Positions 1 to 11,123 of a stretch of DNA of 64,000 bases are shown one piece after another. Every line of letters begins with the position of its first letter. Within the stretch, counting starts at the first letter, position 1. A model generated the notes under the pieces. That model was not told the origin of the DNA. It ran no database searches and saw only the letters and a list, made by a program, of their open reading frames with translations. Source of the DNA: Mycobacterium aquaticum (GTDB lineage Bacteria > Actinomycetota > Actinomycetes > Mycobacteriales > Mycobacteriaceae); contig NZ_MVHF01000020.1 in the NCBI RefSeq assembly GCF_002086485.1, positions 55,865-119,864 of the forward strand, read 5' to 3'. The position numbers were made by a program, and so were the translations under genes.

Positions 1-1
1 C

Positions 2-1228
2 CTGGTGTTCGCACAGTTCGCGGCGCGGATCCCGCTCAGCGGGTCGTCTTACCAGTGGGCATCGCGCTTGGCCAACCCGAAGATCGGCTGGATCTTCGGC
101 TGGATCGCGGCGTGGAACATCGGACTGAGCCCGGTCGCGATCGACAACGCGCTGGCGACCCAATGTCTGATGCCGCTGTTCAACATGGCGCCGAGCGAGA
201 CCACCGGGCGCGTGCTCACGGTGGTACTGCTGCTGATCCAAGCCGTCATCGTGATCTACTCGACCCGCATCGTGGGCTGGACCAACTCGCTGGCCGTCGG
301 TGTCGAGCTGGCGATCGTCGTGGTGCTGGGCGTCGCCCTGTTCGCCGCGGTCATGCTCACGGGCCACGGCTCGACCGAGAACCTCTTCTCGCAGGGCATC
401 GCCACAGGGTCGACCAACTACTTCGCCATCGGCGGCGGATTGATGGCAGCCATGATCATGGGCCTCTCGACGCTGGTCGGCTTCGAGGCCTCGGCGAACA
501 TGGCCGAGGAAGCCAAGGATGCGCACCGCACCGTTCCCCGGGCGATCGTCGGATCTGTTGTCGCCGCCGCCATCCTGGGAATGTTCCTCATCGTCGCGCT
601 GACCGTGGCGATCCGGGACATGGGCGCCGCCTCCAACAGCGCATCGCCGGTCGCCGAGATCATGAACCAGCAGTTCGGTCCCGCTCTGGAACGGCCGCTG
701 CTGCTGGTGATCGCGATCGCGTTCTTCGGCGCCGCCCTGGTCACCATCGCCGGAACCTCCCGCATCGTCTTCGCGATGGCCCGCGACGAGCGCTTCCCCG
801 CACACCGGATGTTCAGCCGGGTCAATCCGCACACCCGCACCCCGATCCCGGCCACGCTGCTGGTGCTGGCCCTGGGTGTGGTGGTGATGCTGGTGATGCC
901 GGGCGGAGCCCTGATCCAGCTCATCACGGCGGGCGCGATCTTCAACAACATCCCCTACGCCCTGACCATCGTTCTCTACCTGGTGGTGCGCAAGAAGCTG
1001 GGACGCAAGGAAGGCGCTTTCAGCCTGGGGCGCTTCGAGGTTCCGGTCGCGGTGGTCGCGCTGGCATGGGTCTTCATCGCGATCTTCGTGGTCAGCGTTT
1101 CCGAGGCGACGGTGACGACCTTCCTGATCATCGGTGGCCTGGTCCTCTCCGGCGCGGTGTATCTGGGCTACCTGCTGAAGTGCCGCCGCGAAGTTCTTGA
1201 GCGCGAGCCCGGCACCCAGCAGTTCTGA
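2..1228 (+). CDS. APC-family amino-acid permease (5' truncated by window edge)
   Basis: This is an integral membrane transporter of the amino acid-polyamine-organocation family, probably a proton-coupled importer of an amino acid or amine. The reading frame is open to the first base of the window. The visible start falls in the conserved segment where a small-residue helix meets GSSYQW, so about 70-100 N-terminal residues should lie upstream. The remaining roughly 408 residues carry about ten hydrophobic helices. They include the family's GFEASANMAEE segment near residue 155 and a helix followed by an FAMARDERFP loop near residue 255. The C-terminus is short and charged. A strong hairpin follows the stop, so the gene probably ends its own transcription unit. 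The substrate cannot be told from the sequence. Confidence 0.88.
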   Translation: MVFAQFAARIPLSGSSYQWASRLANPKIGWIFGWIAAWNIGLSPVAIDNALATQCLMPLFNMAPSETTGRVLTVVLLLIQAVIVIYSTRIVGWTNSLAVGVELAIVVVLGVALFAAVMLTGHGSTENLFSQGIATGSTNYFAIGGGLMAAMIMGLSTLVGFEASANMAEEAKDAHRTVPRAIVGSVVAAAILGMFLIVALTVAIRDMGAASNSASPVAEIMNQQFGPALERPLLLVIAIAFFGAALVTIAGTSRIVFAMARDERFPAHRMFSRVNPHTRTPIPATLLVLALGVVVMLVMPGGALIQLITAGAIFNNIPYALTIVLYLVVRKKLGRKEGAFSLGRFEVPVAVVALAWVFIAIFVVSVSEATVTTFLIIGGLVLSGAVYLGYLLKCRREVLEREPGTQQF

Positions 1229-1242
1229 AGTTCCGCTCAACG

Positions 1243-1285
1243 AAAGTCATCCCCCTTGGCCCGCCGGGCCGAGGGGGATGACTTT
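1243..1285 (+). terminator. Strong hairpin terminator after the permease
   Basis: Two 20-base arms (1243-1262 and 1266-1285) are complementary except for one position that can form a G-U pair, and a 3-base loop GCC separates them. It begins 14 bases after the permease stop and ends 74 bases before the glnX start. There is no long U tract, which is usual for mycobacterial terminators. The near-perfect stem also reads on the other strand. Confidence 0.85.
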
Positions 1286-1359
1286 GTGTCAGGCAACCAG
1301 CCACACAACGCGTTTGCAGGCGCTACCGTGCGATTCATCCGGCGACGAGGAGATGACGA

Positions 1360-2667
1360 GTGGACAGCGGTGAGGTGGAGCGTCGGCAGACGCGCACACT
1401 CGATGAGTCGCTGCTCGTCGATCTCGATGAGCCGGACCGCCCGATCGTCGACTTCCTGCGAGCCACACCCGGGCGGATCGCGGTGATGGCCGTGATCCTG
1501 GTGGCCGTCGTCCTCGCCGTGGGCGTGGCGTCGTCGGCGACAGTGTCCAGCCGACAACAACAATTGGGCACCTTGGGGTCACACACCGAACCGCTCTCCG
1601 ATGCAGCGCAGCGGATCTACAGCGCGTTGTCGTCGGCCAACACCACTGCGGCGACCGCGTTTCTGGCCGGCGGTGTGGAACCGCGCGAGATCCGCGACCG
1701 CTACGACGCAGACATCGGAGCGGCCTCCGCCGGTCTGGTGACCGCGTCGAATGGCGTGGCGGCCAACGACACTCACTCGTTGACGCTGCTGACCGACCTG
1801 TCCAACCAGTTGGCGCTCTACACCGGAATGATGGCAACGGCTCGTGCGAGCAACCGTGACGGCCTCCCCATCGGCGTCGCGTATCTCAGCGGAGCGTCCA
1901 CGCTGATGCAGGAGTCGATGCTGCCGGACGCCGATCGGTTGTACCGAAGCCAGATCGACGCGGTCACCACGTCGCAGCGGTCGGCGGCGCCGGCGTATGC
2001 AGTGATCGCCGCTGCCGCGGTGGCTGTTGGGCTGTTGATCGTCGCGCAGATCTTCCTCGCCAGGCACAGCCATCGGCGGCTCAACCCTGGGTTGGCAGTG
2101 GCGTCGGTGTTGATGGCGGTTCTCACGGTGTGGCTGACCGTCGCCGGACTGGTGTCGGCGCACGCCGCGAACAGTGCGCGCACGCAGGGAGGCGAACCGC
2201 TCGGCGTCGCGGTGGCCGCCCGCATCCTCGTGCAGCAGGCCCGCGCGGACGAGATCCTCGGCCTGCTCAAGCGGGGTTCCGACACCCTGTCCGACATCAG
2301 GTTCGACGAGCGGACCGCGCAGGTCGGATGGCTGTTGGAGAAGCATCCGGTTGACGGGGCATCCGAGGCCCTGCACGGCTGGATCAGCTCCCACGGCGAG
2401 ATCCGGAACAAGCTGGTCGGCGGCGACTATCCGGGGGCGGTGGCGATCGCGAGAGACGGCGAGCTCCAGCATTCGACGGCCCAGTTCGCCCGGCTGGATC
2501 AGGCTTTGGGGGATGACATCGCGCAATTGCGGCAACGCCAGCGTGACGGCATCACGCGGGCATACATTGCGTTGAGCGCACTTCCGGCTGGTGCGGCTGC
2601 CATCAGCGTGCTGGCGGCACTTGCGGTTGCCGCGGGTGTCGCGCCGAGACTGAATGAGTACCACTGA
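1360..2667 (+). CDS. glnX: GlnX-like transmembrane signal-relay protein
   Basis: The 435-residue membrane protein resembles GlnX, which in mycobacteria is reported to pass amino-acid availability sensed by the lipoprotein GlnH to the kinase PknG. A hydrophobic helix lies near residues 40-60. An extracytoplasmic helical domain runs to about residue 205. Two close helices lie near 207-230 and 245-268, a second outer helical domain follows, and a last helix lies near 405-430. The GTG start has GAGGAG about eight bases upstream. Its TGA overlaps the ATG of the first glnH by one base, so translation is coupled. The next three genes are the expected partners. Assignment rests on topology, length and gene order. 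Confidence 0.82.
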   Translation: MDSGEVERRQTRTLDESLLVDLDEPDRPIVDFLRATPGRIAVMAVILVAVVLAVGVASSATVSSRQQQLGTLGSHTEPLSDAAQRIYSALSSANTTAATAFLAGGVEPREIRDRYDADIGAASAGLVTASNGVAANDTHSLTLLTDLSNQLALYTGMMATARASNRDGLPIGVAYLSGASTLMQESMLPDADRLYRSQIDAVTTSQRSAAPAYAVIAAAAVAVGLLIVAQIFLARHSHRRLNPGLAVASVLMAVLTVWLTVAGLVSAHAANSARTQGGEPLGVAVAARILVQQARADEILGLLKRGSDTLSDIRFDERTAQVGWLLEKHPVDGASEALHGWISSHGEIRNKLVGGDYPGAVAIARDGELQHSTAQFARLDQALGDDIAQLRQRQRDGITRAYIALSALPAGAAAISVLAALAVAAGVAPRLNEYH

Positions 2668-3605
2668 TGCGAATCGGCGCCGGGCTTCTCGTCCTTGCAG
2701 CGACACTGCTGACGGGATGCGCCACGGTGCAGCCGCTCGTCCAGGTACCGGCCTCGCTCACGACCGTGCCGTTGCCGAGCGGCGCCGAGGTGGCGCCGAC
2801 CGTCACCGGCGCGGCGGTCGAAAGTTGCGATGCCACAGCGAGTTTGCGCCCGTCGGCGGCACCCGCGCCGACGGTGGAGGCGATTCGGCGGCGCGGATGG
2901 GTGGTTGTCGGAATAGACCAGAACACCAACCCGCTGAGCTTCCGTGACCCCGTGACCGGCGAACTGCGGGGTTTCCTCGTCGACCTCTCCCATGAAGTCG
3001 CCCGGGACCTGGTCGGTGATCCCAACAAGGTGGACTTCCGTCTGTTGACCGAACCGGAGCGGATGCCCGCGGTGCAGAACAACACGGTCGACATCCTGAC
3101 CAAGGCGACCTCCATCACGTGCCCCCGCGCCGAGCAGATCGCGTTCTCGACGGTGTACTTCGAAGGACATCAAAGACTGCTGGTGCCAAGGGGTTCGCCG
3201 GTGCGCGGGCCGGCAGATCTGGCAGGCAAGCGCGTGTGCTCCGGGCTGGCGACGACGTCCATCGCCACGGTCGCCCGGGTTGCTCCGGCGGCAATCATCG
3301 TGGGCGTGCAGAACTTCGACGACTGCCTGGTCGCGCTTCAGCAGGGTCAGGTGGATGCCGCCAGCACCGACGATTCGCTACTGGTGGGCATGGCCGGTCA
3401 GGATCCCAATCTGGAGATCGTCGGGCCCGCCCTGGAGAACGAGCCGTACGGCATCGGGGTCAACAAGTCCGAGGAAGATCTGGTGCGCGCGGTCAACGCC
3501 AGTCTGGAACGGATTCGGCGGGACGGGACGTGGGAGGCGCTGTACCGCAAGTGGTTCAGTATGCTCGGCGCGGCCAATCCACCCGAACCGAAGTACCGGG
3601 ACTGA
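2667..3605 (+). CDS. glnH: GlnH-type solute-binding lipoprotein, copy 1
   Basis: This is a predicted extracytoplasmic lipoprotein of the amino-acid-binding SBP family 3, 312 residues long. The signal peptide ends in the lipobox LTGC, with Cys18 as the lipidated residue. A Pro/Val-rich linker leads to the binding domain, which starts near residue 70 (VVVGIDQNTNPLSF) and contains the TCPRAEQIAFS segment expected to supply the ligand-binding arginine. In the GlnX/PknG system GlnH senses Asp or Glu outside the membrane. This copy and the next are clearly duplicates. Here the usual GFDVD motif reads GFLVD, with the aspartate lost, while the downstream copy keeps it. The two may therefore bind different ligands. 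Confidence 0.85.
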   Translation: MRIGAGLLVLAATLLTGCATVQPLVQVPASLTTVPLPSGAEVAPTVTGAAVESCDATASLRPSAAPAPTVEAIRRRGWVVVGIDQNTNPLSFRDPVTGELRGFLVDLSHEVARDLVGDPNKVDFRLLTEPERMPAVQNNTVDILTKATSITCPRAEQIAFSTVYFEGHQRLLVPRGSPVRGPADLAGKRVCSGLATTSIATVARVAPAAIIVGVQNFDDCLVALQQGQVDAASTDDSLLVGMAGQDPNLEIVGPALENEPYGIGVNKSEEDLVRAVNASLERIRRDGTWEALYRKWFSMLGAANPPEPKYRD

Positions 3606-3606
3606 C

Positions 3607-4566
3607 ATGGCCGGTGAAGAGGGTAGGCGCGCCGTCACCAGACTTGTCGTCCTGGCTGCGACGGTGTTGACGGGATGTTCCACAGTTCAACCGCTTGTCG
3701 AAGTGCCTGCCTCGCTCACGACCCTGCCGCTGCCCAGTGGCGCTGCCGTGGCGTCGCGGGTGCCCGGCGTACCCGTCGAGAGTTGTGATGCCACAGCGAG
3801 TTTGCGCCCGTCGACCGTCAGCGGGCCGACTGTTGAGGCGATCCGGCAGCGCGGCAGGCTGATCGTGGGCATCGACCAGAGCACCAACCTGTTGAGCTTT
3901 CGCGATCCTGCGTCGGGCCACCTGCAGGGATTCGACGTCGACATTGCGCGCGAGGTGGCCCGTGACCTGACCGGTGACCCCGACAAGGTGGAGTTCCGGC
4001 TGCTCACGTCGATCGAGCGGATCAGCAACCTGCAGAACGGGACCGTCGACATCGTCGTCAAGGCAATGACGATCACCTGCGCCCGCGCTGAGCAGATCGC
4101 GTTCTCCACAGAGTATTTCGATGCGCACCAGCGACTGCTCGTACCGAAGGATTCGCCGATCCAGGGGCCGGGTGATCTCGCGGGGAAGCGGGTGTGCTCG
4201 CAGGTGGACACCACATCGCTGGCCACTGCCGCCCGGGTGGCGCCCGCGGCAACCCTGCTCGGCGTTCAGAACTGGGATGATTGCCTGGTGGCGATTCAGC
4301 AGGGGCAGACGGACGCAGTCACCACCGATGACTCGATTCTGGCAGGCATGGCCGTCCAGGATCCCAACCTGCACCTGGTCGGGCCCAGCTTGGAGAACGA
4401 GCCCTACGGTATCGGAGTGAACAGATCCCGCGAGGATCTGGTCAGGGCGGTCAACGCCAGCCTCGACCGGATCCGGCGGGACGGGACATGGGAGGCGCTG
4501 TACCGCAAGTGGTTCAACGTTCTCGGTGGTGCGCCGAGTCCGCCCGAGCCGAGGTACCGGGATTGA
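3607..4566 (+). CDS. GlnH-type solute-binding lipoprotein, copy 2
   Basis: This 319-residue paralogue lies immediately downstream of the first GlnH copy. The ATG at 3607 is one base past the upstream stop and gives a classical lipoprotein signal (charged MAGEEGRRAVTR, hydrophobic stretch, lipobox LTGC). A longer in-frame reading from 3280 would run through the first copy and is not credible. By eye the mature domains are about 70 percent identical, with a shared C-terminus (GTWEALYRKWF and PPEP.YRD). It keeps the standard GFDVDI motif and the TCARAEQIAFS segment. It is two bases from the kinase gene. It is probably a second input to the same relay. Confidence 0.85.
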   Translation: MAGEEGRRAVTRLVVLAATVLTGCSTVQPLVEVPASLTTLPLPSGAAVASRVPGVPVESCDATASLRPSTVSGPTVEAIRQRGRLIVGIDQSTNLLSFRDPASGHLQGFDVDIAREVARDLTGDPDKVEFRLLTSIERISNLQNGTVDIVVKAMTITCARAEQIAFSTEYFDAHQRLLVPKDSPIQGPGDLAGKRVCSQVDTTSLATAARVAPAATLLGVQNWDDCLVAIQQGQTDAVTTDDSILAGMAVQDPNLHLVGPSLENEPYGIGVNRSREDLVRAVNASLDRIRRDGTWEALYRKWFNVLGGAPSPPEPRYRD

Positions 4567-4568
4567 GC

Positions 4569-6566
<1,998 letters not shown>

Positions 6567-6684
6567 AGGCGGCGACCACAGGATTGACAGTTCCGTCATT
6601 ATTCGCTGATCGGGATACCGCGGGCGTGCGGATCGGCGTAGGTTGAGGTCTGGTCACCGGGCCCACTCAACGAAGGGGTGACCC

Positions 6685-8049
6685 ATGACAGACGTCGACT
6701 ATTGCGTGGTGGGTGCGGGTTTCGCCGGATTGACCGCGGCGCTGCACCTGAAGCGCGCCGGCCGTTCTGTGGTGCTGCTGGAGGCCCGGGACCGGGTAGG
6801 CGGCCGGACGTTCACCGAAGTGCGGCCCGACGGGACATGGATCGATCGGGGCGGAGCGTGGATCGGCCCCGGGCAGGACCGCATCAAGGCGTTGATGACC
6901 GAGTTCGGCATCAAGGAGTACAAGCAGTACATCGACGGCGACGCGATGATGATCGTCGACGGTAAACAACACCGGTACTCCGGCGCGATTCCGTGGTCGA
7001 TGAGTCCGTGGGCGATCGCCAACCTCGGCGCGGGGCTGCTCGAAGTGGGGCACATGTGCAAGTCGATCCCGTTCGAGGCGCCATGGGAGGCCAAGAGGGC
7101 GGCCGAGTGGGACCGAATCACGTTGGGGGAGTGGCTGCATGACCACGTGCACTCCAAGCAGGCGCGCGACATGCTCGACATGGCCTTGGCAGGCGTCTAT
7201 ACGTCGGCGGCCTCGGAGGTATCGCTGCTGTGGGCCCTTCACCAAATGGGCTCGGGCGGTGGACCGAGCTTCGTGATCTCCACCAAGGACGGCTCCCAGG
7301 ATGCGCGGGTGCACGGCGGAATGGCAGCGATCTACGGCCCGGTGGCCGCCGAACTCGGTGACGCACTGCGTCTTTCGCGACCTGTGCGCAAGATCGCGCA
7401 GGACGACGCCGGAGTGACCGTGCACGCCGACGGCGATACAGTGCGGGCCGGCCGCGCGATCGTCGCCGTCCCGCTGGCCATCGCCGACCTGATCACCTAC
7501 GAGCCAATGCTTCCCGTCGACCGGGCGTTTCTTCACCGCCGCATGCCCAGTGGCGCCGTGTTCAAGATCTCGGTGGTCTACGACAGTGCGTTCTGGCGTG
7601 CCGACGGACTGTGCGGGCAATCGGCCGCACCGGGCAGCCCTGCCACGCTCACCATCGACGCGTGTACCGACATCGCTGTCCCTGGGATCATGTGCGTCAT
7701 CACCGAGGGGACTGCCGCACGGCGCCTCGGCCGCCTCGACCCGGACGAGCGCAAGACCGTCGTGCTCGGTGAATTGATCGACCGGTTCGGTGCGAAAGCC
7801 GCATGCGCGGTGAGCTATCACGAGCAGAACTGGACCGTCGAGCGCTATTCGGGTGGCGGGATGATCAGTCATGCACCGCCGGGGGTGCTGACCGAGTTCG
7901 GCCACACCCTGCGCGAGCCGTGCGGGCGCATCCACTGGGCCGGCACGGAGAGCTCGGCCGTGATGTGCGGCTGGATCGATGGCGCCGTGAGATCCGGTGA
8001 GCGGGCTGCCACCGAGGTGATGGCGGCCGACGCCATGGCGGCGGTGTAG
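6685..8049 (+). CDS. Flavin amine oxidase (monoamine oxidase-like)
   Basis: This FAD-dependent oxidoreductase (454 residues) should oxidise an amine to an imine or aldehyde, releasing hydrogen peroxide. The N-terminal dinucleotide-binding fold reads VGAGFAGL at residues 7-14, followed by LLEARDRVGGR, the standard flavin-anchoring motif of this family. The C-terminal FAD segment is HWAGTESSAVMCGWIDGAV near residues 418-436. No export signal is present, so it should be cytosolic. A good ribosome site (AAGGGG) lies 8 bases before the ATG. It stands alone, 118 bases after the kinase operon, and its natural amine cannot be inferred from its neighbours. Confidence 0.85.
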   Translation: MTDVDYCVVGAGFAGLTAALHLKRAGRSVVLLEARDRVGGRTFTEVRPDGTWIDRGGAWIGPGQDRIKALMTEFGIKEYKQYIDGDAMMIVDGKQHRYSGAIPWSMSPWAIANLGAGLLEVGHMCKSIPFEAPWEAKRAAEWDRITLGEWLHDHVHSKQARDMLDMALAGVYTSAASEVSLLWALHQMGSGGGPSFVISTKDGSQDARVHGGMAAIYGPVAAELGDALRLSRPVRKIAQDDAGVTVHADGDTVRAGRAIVAVPLAIADLITYEPMLPVDRAFLHRRMPSGAVFKISVVYDSAFWRADGLCGQSAAPGSPATLTIDACTDIAVPGIMCVITEGTAARRLGRLDPDERKTVVLGELIDRFGAKAACAVSYHEQNWTVERYSGGGMISHAPPGVLTEFGHTLREPCGRIHWAGTESSAVMCGWIDGAVRSGERAATEVMAADAMAAV

Positions 8050-8098
8050 CGCGTCGGCCCGGCGAGCGTCCGGAGGATTCCGGCCGGGATCTGACACG

Positions 8099-8428
8099 AT
8101 GTCGATCATGAAGACGTCGATCGTCCCGATGATGGTGGTTGTCGCCGGGATCGCCTTCGCACCAGCCGCTGTTGCCGACGATCAGGGCTACCTGGATGAG
8201 CTGTCCTCGACGGGCCTGCCGGTGTCCGACGACAACCGCGACACCCTCATCCAGCTCGGCCGGCAGACGTGTTCGACCGCGCGCGAGGACCCGGCGATGC
8301 AGACGGGTGATCTGGCGATGCAGATTGCGGAGGCCCGCTCGGCATACCCCTACGGCAAAGCCCAACTGGTCGTGGCTTCGGCGCTGCACAACTACTGCCC
8401 GGAGCTCAACGTCAGTCCGAGCGCCTAG
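8099..8428 (+). CDS. DUF732-type small secreted protein
   Basis: This 109-residue exported protein has a signal peptide ending AAVADD near residue 27 and a mature part of about 80 residues. Two cysteines (in GRQTCSTA and HNYCPEL) probably form one disulfide. The DxxYLDELSSTGLP opening and the late YPYGKAQLVVASALHNYCP match the DUF732 family, abundant in mycobacteria and without a known role. The ATG at 8099 is used. A second ATG at 8108 (MKTSIV) gives an equally good signal peptide. The last 17 bases overlap the end of the convergent exporter gene. Confidence 0.82.
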   Translation: MSIMKTSIVPMMVVVAGIAFAPAAVADDQGYLDELSSTGLPVSDDNRDTLIQLGRQTCSTAREDPAMQTGDLAMQIAEARSAYPYGKAQLVVASALHNYCPELNVSPSA

Positions 8429-9926
8429 CGCTCGAATCGACATTCTTGGTGCAGGGATGCTGGCAAGCCTGGGTCGTCCCGGCCAACATGTGGTGGGCGA
8501 TGTCGGTGCCGGTGCGGATGGTGACCGCAGCGATGAGCCCTCCGCAGCCCGCCGCGGCCGCAGCGATGAGCATCGCCGTCGAGAAGCCGTGGCCCAAGGG
8601 TTCTCCGACACCAGGATTGATGCCGGCCGCCACCGGCAGCACCGCGACAGCCAGCAACCCGGCCAGGCGTGCGACAGCGTTGTTCACCCCGGATGCGGTT
8701 CCGGCCTGACTTTCCGGCACCGCAGCCAGGACGGCCGCGGTCAGCGGGGTGACGGTGATCATCAGCCCGACGCCGAACACGACGACGGCGGGCAGCACCA
8801 CGGATAGGTATGACGCTCCGGGGGTGATGCGGGCCATCAAGGCCAGCCCCGCCGCCGCGACGAGCGGGCCTACGGTCATGGGCAACCGCGGACCGGTGCG
8901 CTGCGCGAGGGAACCGGCCCACGGCGAGCCGATCAGCATGATGACCGTGACGGGCAGGGTGGCCACCCCGGCAACCAGGGCCGAGTAGTGCAGGCTCTGC
9001 TGCAGCTGCAACGTGAGCAGGAACAGCGCGCCTCCGAGTGCGGCGTACACGGCGAAGGTGGTGAGGTTCGCGCCACTGAACTGGCGGGACCGAAACAGTC
9101 CCAACGGCAGTAGCGGTGCTCGCACGTGCGTCTCGATCACGGCGAAGGCCAGCAGCCCGATGACACCGATGGCGACGGCGGTCACGGCGGTCGCCGTCCA
9201 GCCGTGGGACGGCACTTCGATCAGCGGGTAGATGACGCCTGCGAGACCGATCATGACTGCCGCAGCACCCGCGAGGTCCGGGTGTCCATGAGTATCGGGT
9301 GCGCGGGACTCGGGCACGTGGCGGACGGTTATCCACATGGCGGCCACAGCGAGCGGAACGTTCAGCAAGAACACCCACCGCCACGACGCGACGTCCACCA
9401 GCCAACCGCCGATGAACGGGCCGAGCGCCGAGGTGACGCCCGACATGCCCGCCCACAGCCCCACGGCCTGAGCCCGGTCGTCGTTTCTGATCCCGACGTC
9501 GATCATGGCGAGGCTGCCGGGCACCAGGGCAGCTGCCCCGATGCCCTGCACAACGCGCGCAGCGATCAACCAGCCGACGGTCGGGGACAGGCCGCACACG
9601 ACCGATGCCACGGTGAAAACCACCAAACCGCCGAGGTAGACGCGGCGACGACCGTACCGATCGCCCGCCGCTCCACCGGAGAGCAACAGCGCGCTCAGCG
9701 AGAGCAGGTAGCCGTCGAGCACCCATTGCTGGCCTGTCAGCCCGGTGTCCAGATCCCGCCCGATCGCCGGCAGCGCGACGTTGACCACGGTGCTGTCGAG
9801 AAACGCGATGCCCGAGCCGAGTACCGCTGCGGCAACAAGCCACCGCGCAGCCGACGACGCGAGGGGCACCCGTGGCGGGCTGCCCCCAGCGTCGCCGCGG
9901 CCGTGTCCGCTGCGCGTCTCGTCCAT
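8412..9926 (-). CDS. MFS drug-efflux transporter (DHA2, 14-helix type)
   Basis: This 504-residue major facilitator protein of the EmrB/QacA type is likely a proton-driven exporter of hydrophobic drugs or metabolites. Motifs are the helix-1 LDSTVVNVALP near residue 43, GDRYGRRRVY in the helix 2-3 loop, and the helix-5 antiporter motif GPFIGGWLVD. The helix count is about fourteen. The ATG at 9926 removes a weak upstream extension that would run under the oppositely directed monooxygenase gene. The C-terminus is hydrophilic and unconserved and overlaps the convergent DUF732 gene by 17 bases. No regulator lies beside it. Confidence 0.86.
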   Translation of the reverse strand: MDETRSGHGRGDAGGSPPRVPLASSAARWLVAAAVLGSGIAFLDSTVVNVALPAIGRDLDTGLTGQQWVLDGYLLSLSALLLSGGAAGDRYGRRRVYLGGLVVFTVASVVCGLSPTVGWLIAARVVQGIGAAALVPGSLAMIDVGIRNDDRAQAVGLWAGMSGVTSALGPFIGGWLVDVASWRWVFLLNVPLAVAAMWITVRHVPESRAPDTHGHPDLAGAAAVMIGLAGVIYPLIEVPSHGWTATAVTAVAIGVIGLLAFAVIETHVRAPLLPLGLFRSRQFSGANLTTFAVYAALGGALFLLTLQLQQSLHYSALVAGVATLPVTVIMLIGSPWAGSLAQRTGPRLPMTVGPLVAAAGLALMARITPGASYLSVVLPAVVVFGVGLMITVTPLTAAVLAAVPESQAGTASGVNNAVARLAGLLAVAVLPVAAGINPGVGEPLGHGFSTAMLIAAAAAGCGGLIAAVTIRTGTDIAHHMLAGTTQACQHPCTKNVDSSARRSD

Positions 9927-10013
9927 GCGCCGTTGATTGTCCCAACGCAGTCCACTGATGCGCAAACGCCGCGGCGCGTACCGTTGACATCGGTTGGGGC
10001 CACGGATTGGGGG

Positions 10014-11123
10014 ATGCGGTTGTCGGGCATGCAATTCGGGATTTTCACCGTCGGCGATGTCACGGCGGATCCGACGACCGGTCGAAAACCGACCGAAGCC
10101 GAGCGAATTCGCGCCACTGTGACCATCGCGAGGAAGGTCGAGGAGGTGGGGCTCGACGTGTTCGCCACCGGCGAGCACCACAACCCGCCGTTTGTGCCGT
10201 CGTCGCCGACCACCTTGCTGGGTTACATCGCGGCGCTGACCGAGCGCATCATCCTGTCCACGTCGACCACCTTGATCACGACCAATGATCCGGTGAAGAT
10301 CGCCGAGGACTTCAGTGTGCTGCAACATCTTTCGGACGGCCGGGTCGACGTGATGCTGGGCCGCGGCAACACCGGACCGGTGTACCCCTGGTTCGGGCAG
10401 GACATCCGGGCGGCGATCCCGTTGACCGTCGAGCACTACCGGTTGCTGCGGCGGCTCTGGCAGGAGCAGAGTGTCGACTGGAGCGGTGAATTCCGCACGC
10501 CCCTACAGGGTTTCACGCTCGCGCCGCAACCGCTCGACGGTGTGCCGCCATTCGTCTGGCACGGCTCGATCCGCACCCCGGAAGTCGCCGAACTGGCCGC
10601 CTATTACGGGGACGGGTTTTTCGCCAACCACATCTTCTGGCCGGCCTCGCACACGAAACGCATGGTGCAGTTGTACCGGCAACGGTTCGAACACTATGGG
10701 CACGGCAGTGCCGATCAGGCCATCGTGGGCCTCGGCGGGCAGGTGTTCATGCGGCCCCGCAGTCAGGACGCGATCGCCGAGTTCCGGCCCTACTTCGACA
10801 ATGCCCCGGTGTACGGGCACGGCCCCAGTTTGGAGGAGTTCGCCGCCGAAACGCCACTGACGGTGGGTTCGCCGCAGCAGGTGATCGATCGGACGTTGAG
10901 CTTCCGGGATTACGCGGGTGACTATCAACGGCAGTTGTTCCTCATCGACCACGCCGGCCTGCCGTTGAAGGTGGTGCTGGAGCAGCTCGATCTGTTGGGC
11001 GAGGAAGTTGTCCCGGTGCTGCGCAAGGAGTTTGCGATCGGCCGGCCCGATCATGTCCCCGACGCTCCCACGCATGAGTCGCTCGCGCGGGCCGCCGCAC
11101 AGAACGCAGAGGAGCAGCCATGA
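10014..11123 (+). CDS. Luciferase-like FMN monooxygenase (CE1758 type)
   Basis: This is a predicted FMN-dependent monooxygenase of the bacterial-luciferase TIM-barrel family, about 369 residues. It matches the subgroup known as CE1758 LLM, always paired with its own flavin reductase. Visible features are the GEHHNPP segment, the repeated strand ILSTSTTLITTNDPVKIAEDF and the DGRVDVMLGRG motif. The start at 10014 gives MRLSGMQFGIF. The ATG at 10029 (MQFGIF) is equally plausible. It overlaps the reductase gene by four bases (ATGA), so the two are made together. The substrate is unknown. The partner supplies reduced FMN. Confidence 0.85.
   Translation: MRLSGMQFGIFTVGDVTADPTTGRKPTEAERIRATVTIARKVEEVGLDVFATGEHHNPPFVPSSPTTLLGYIAALTERIILSTSTTLITTNDPVKIAEDFSVLQHLSDGRVDVMLGRGNTGPVYPWFGQDIRAAIPLTVEHYRLLRRLWQEQSVDWSGEFRTPLQGFTLAPQPLDGVPPFVWHGSIRTPEVAELAAYYGDGFFANHIFWPASHTKRMVQLYRQRFEHYGHGSADQAIVGLGGQVFMRPRSQDAIAEFRPYFDNAPVYGHGPSLEEFAAETPLTVGSPQQVIDRTLSFRDYAGDYQRQLFLIDHAGLPLKVVLEQLDLLGEEVVPVLRKEFAIGRPDHVPDAPTHESLARAAAQNAEEQP

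Noticed and set aside
6580..6615. TTGACA as a -35 for the amine oxidase gene
   Set aside because: No TANNNT-type hexamer lies 16-19 bases downstream.
9126..10013. N-terminal extension of the luciferase-like gene over the MFS gene
   Set aside because: The extra residues are His, Gln and Arg-rich shadow of the opposite strand; the family start is at MRLSGMQFGIF.
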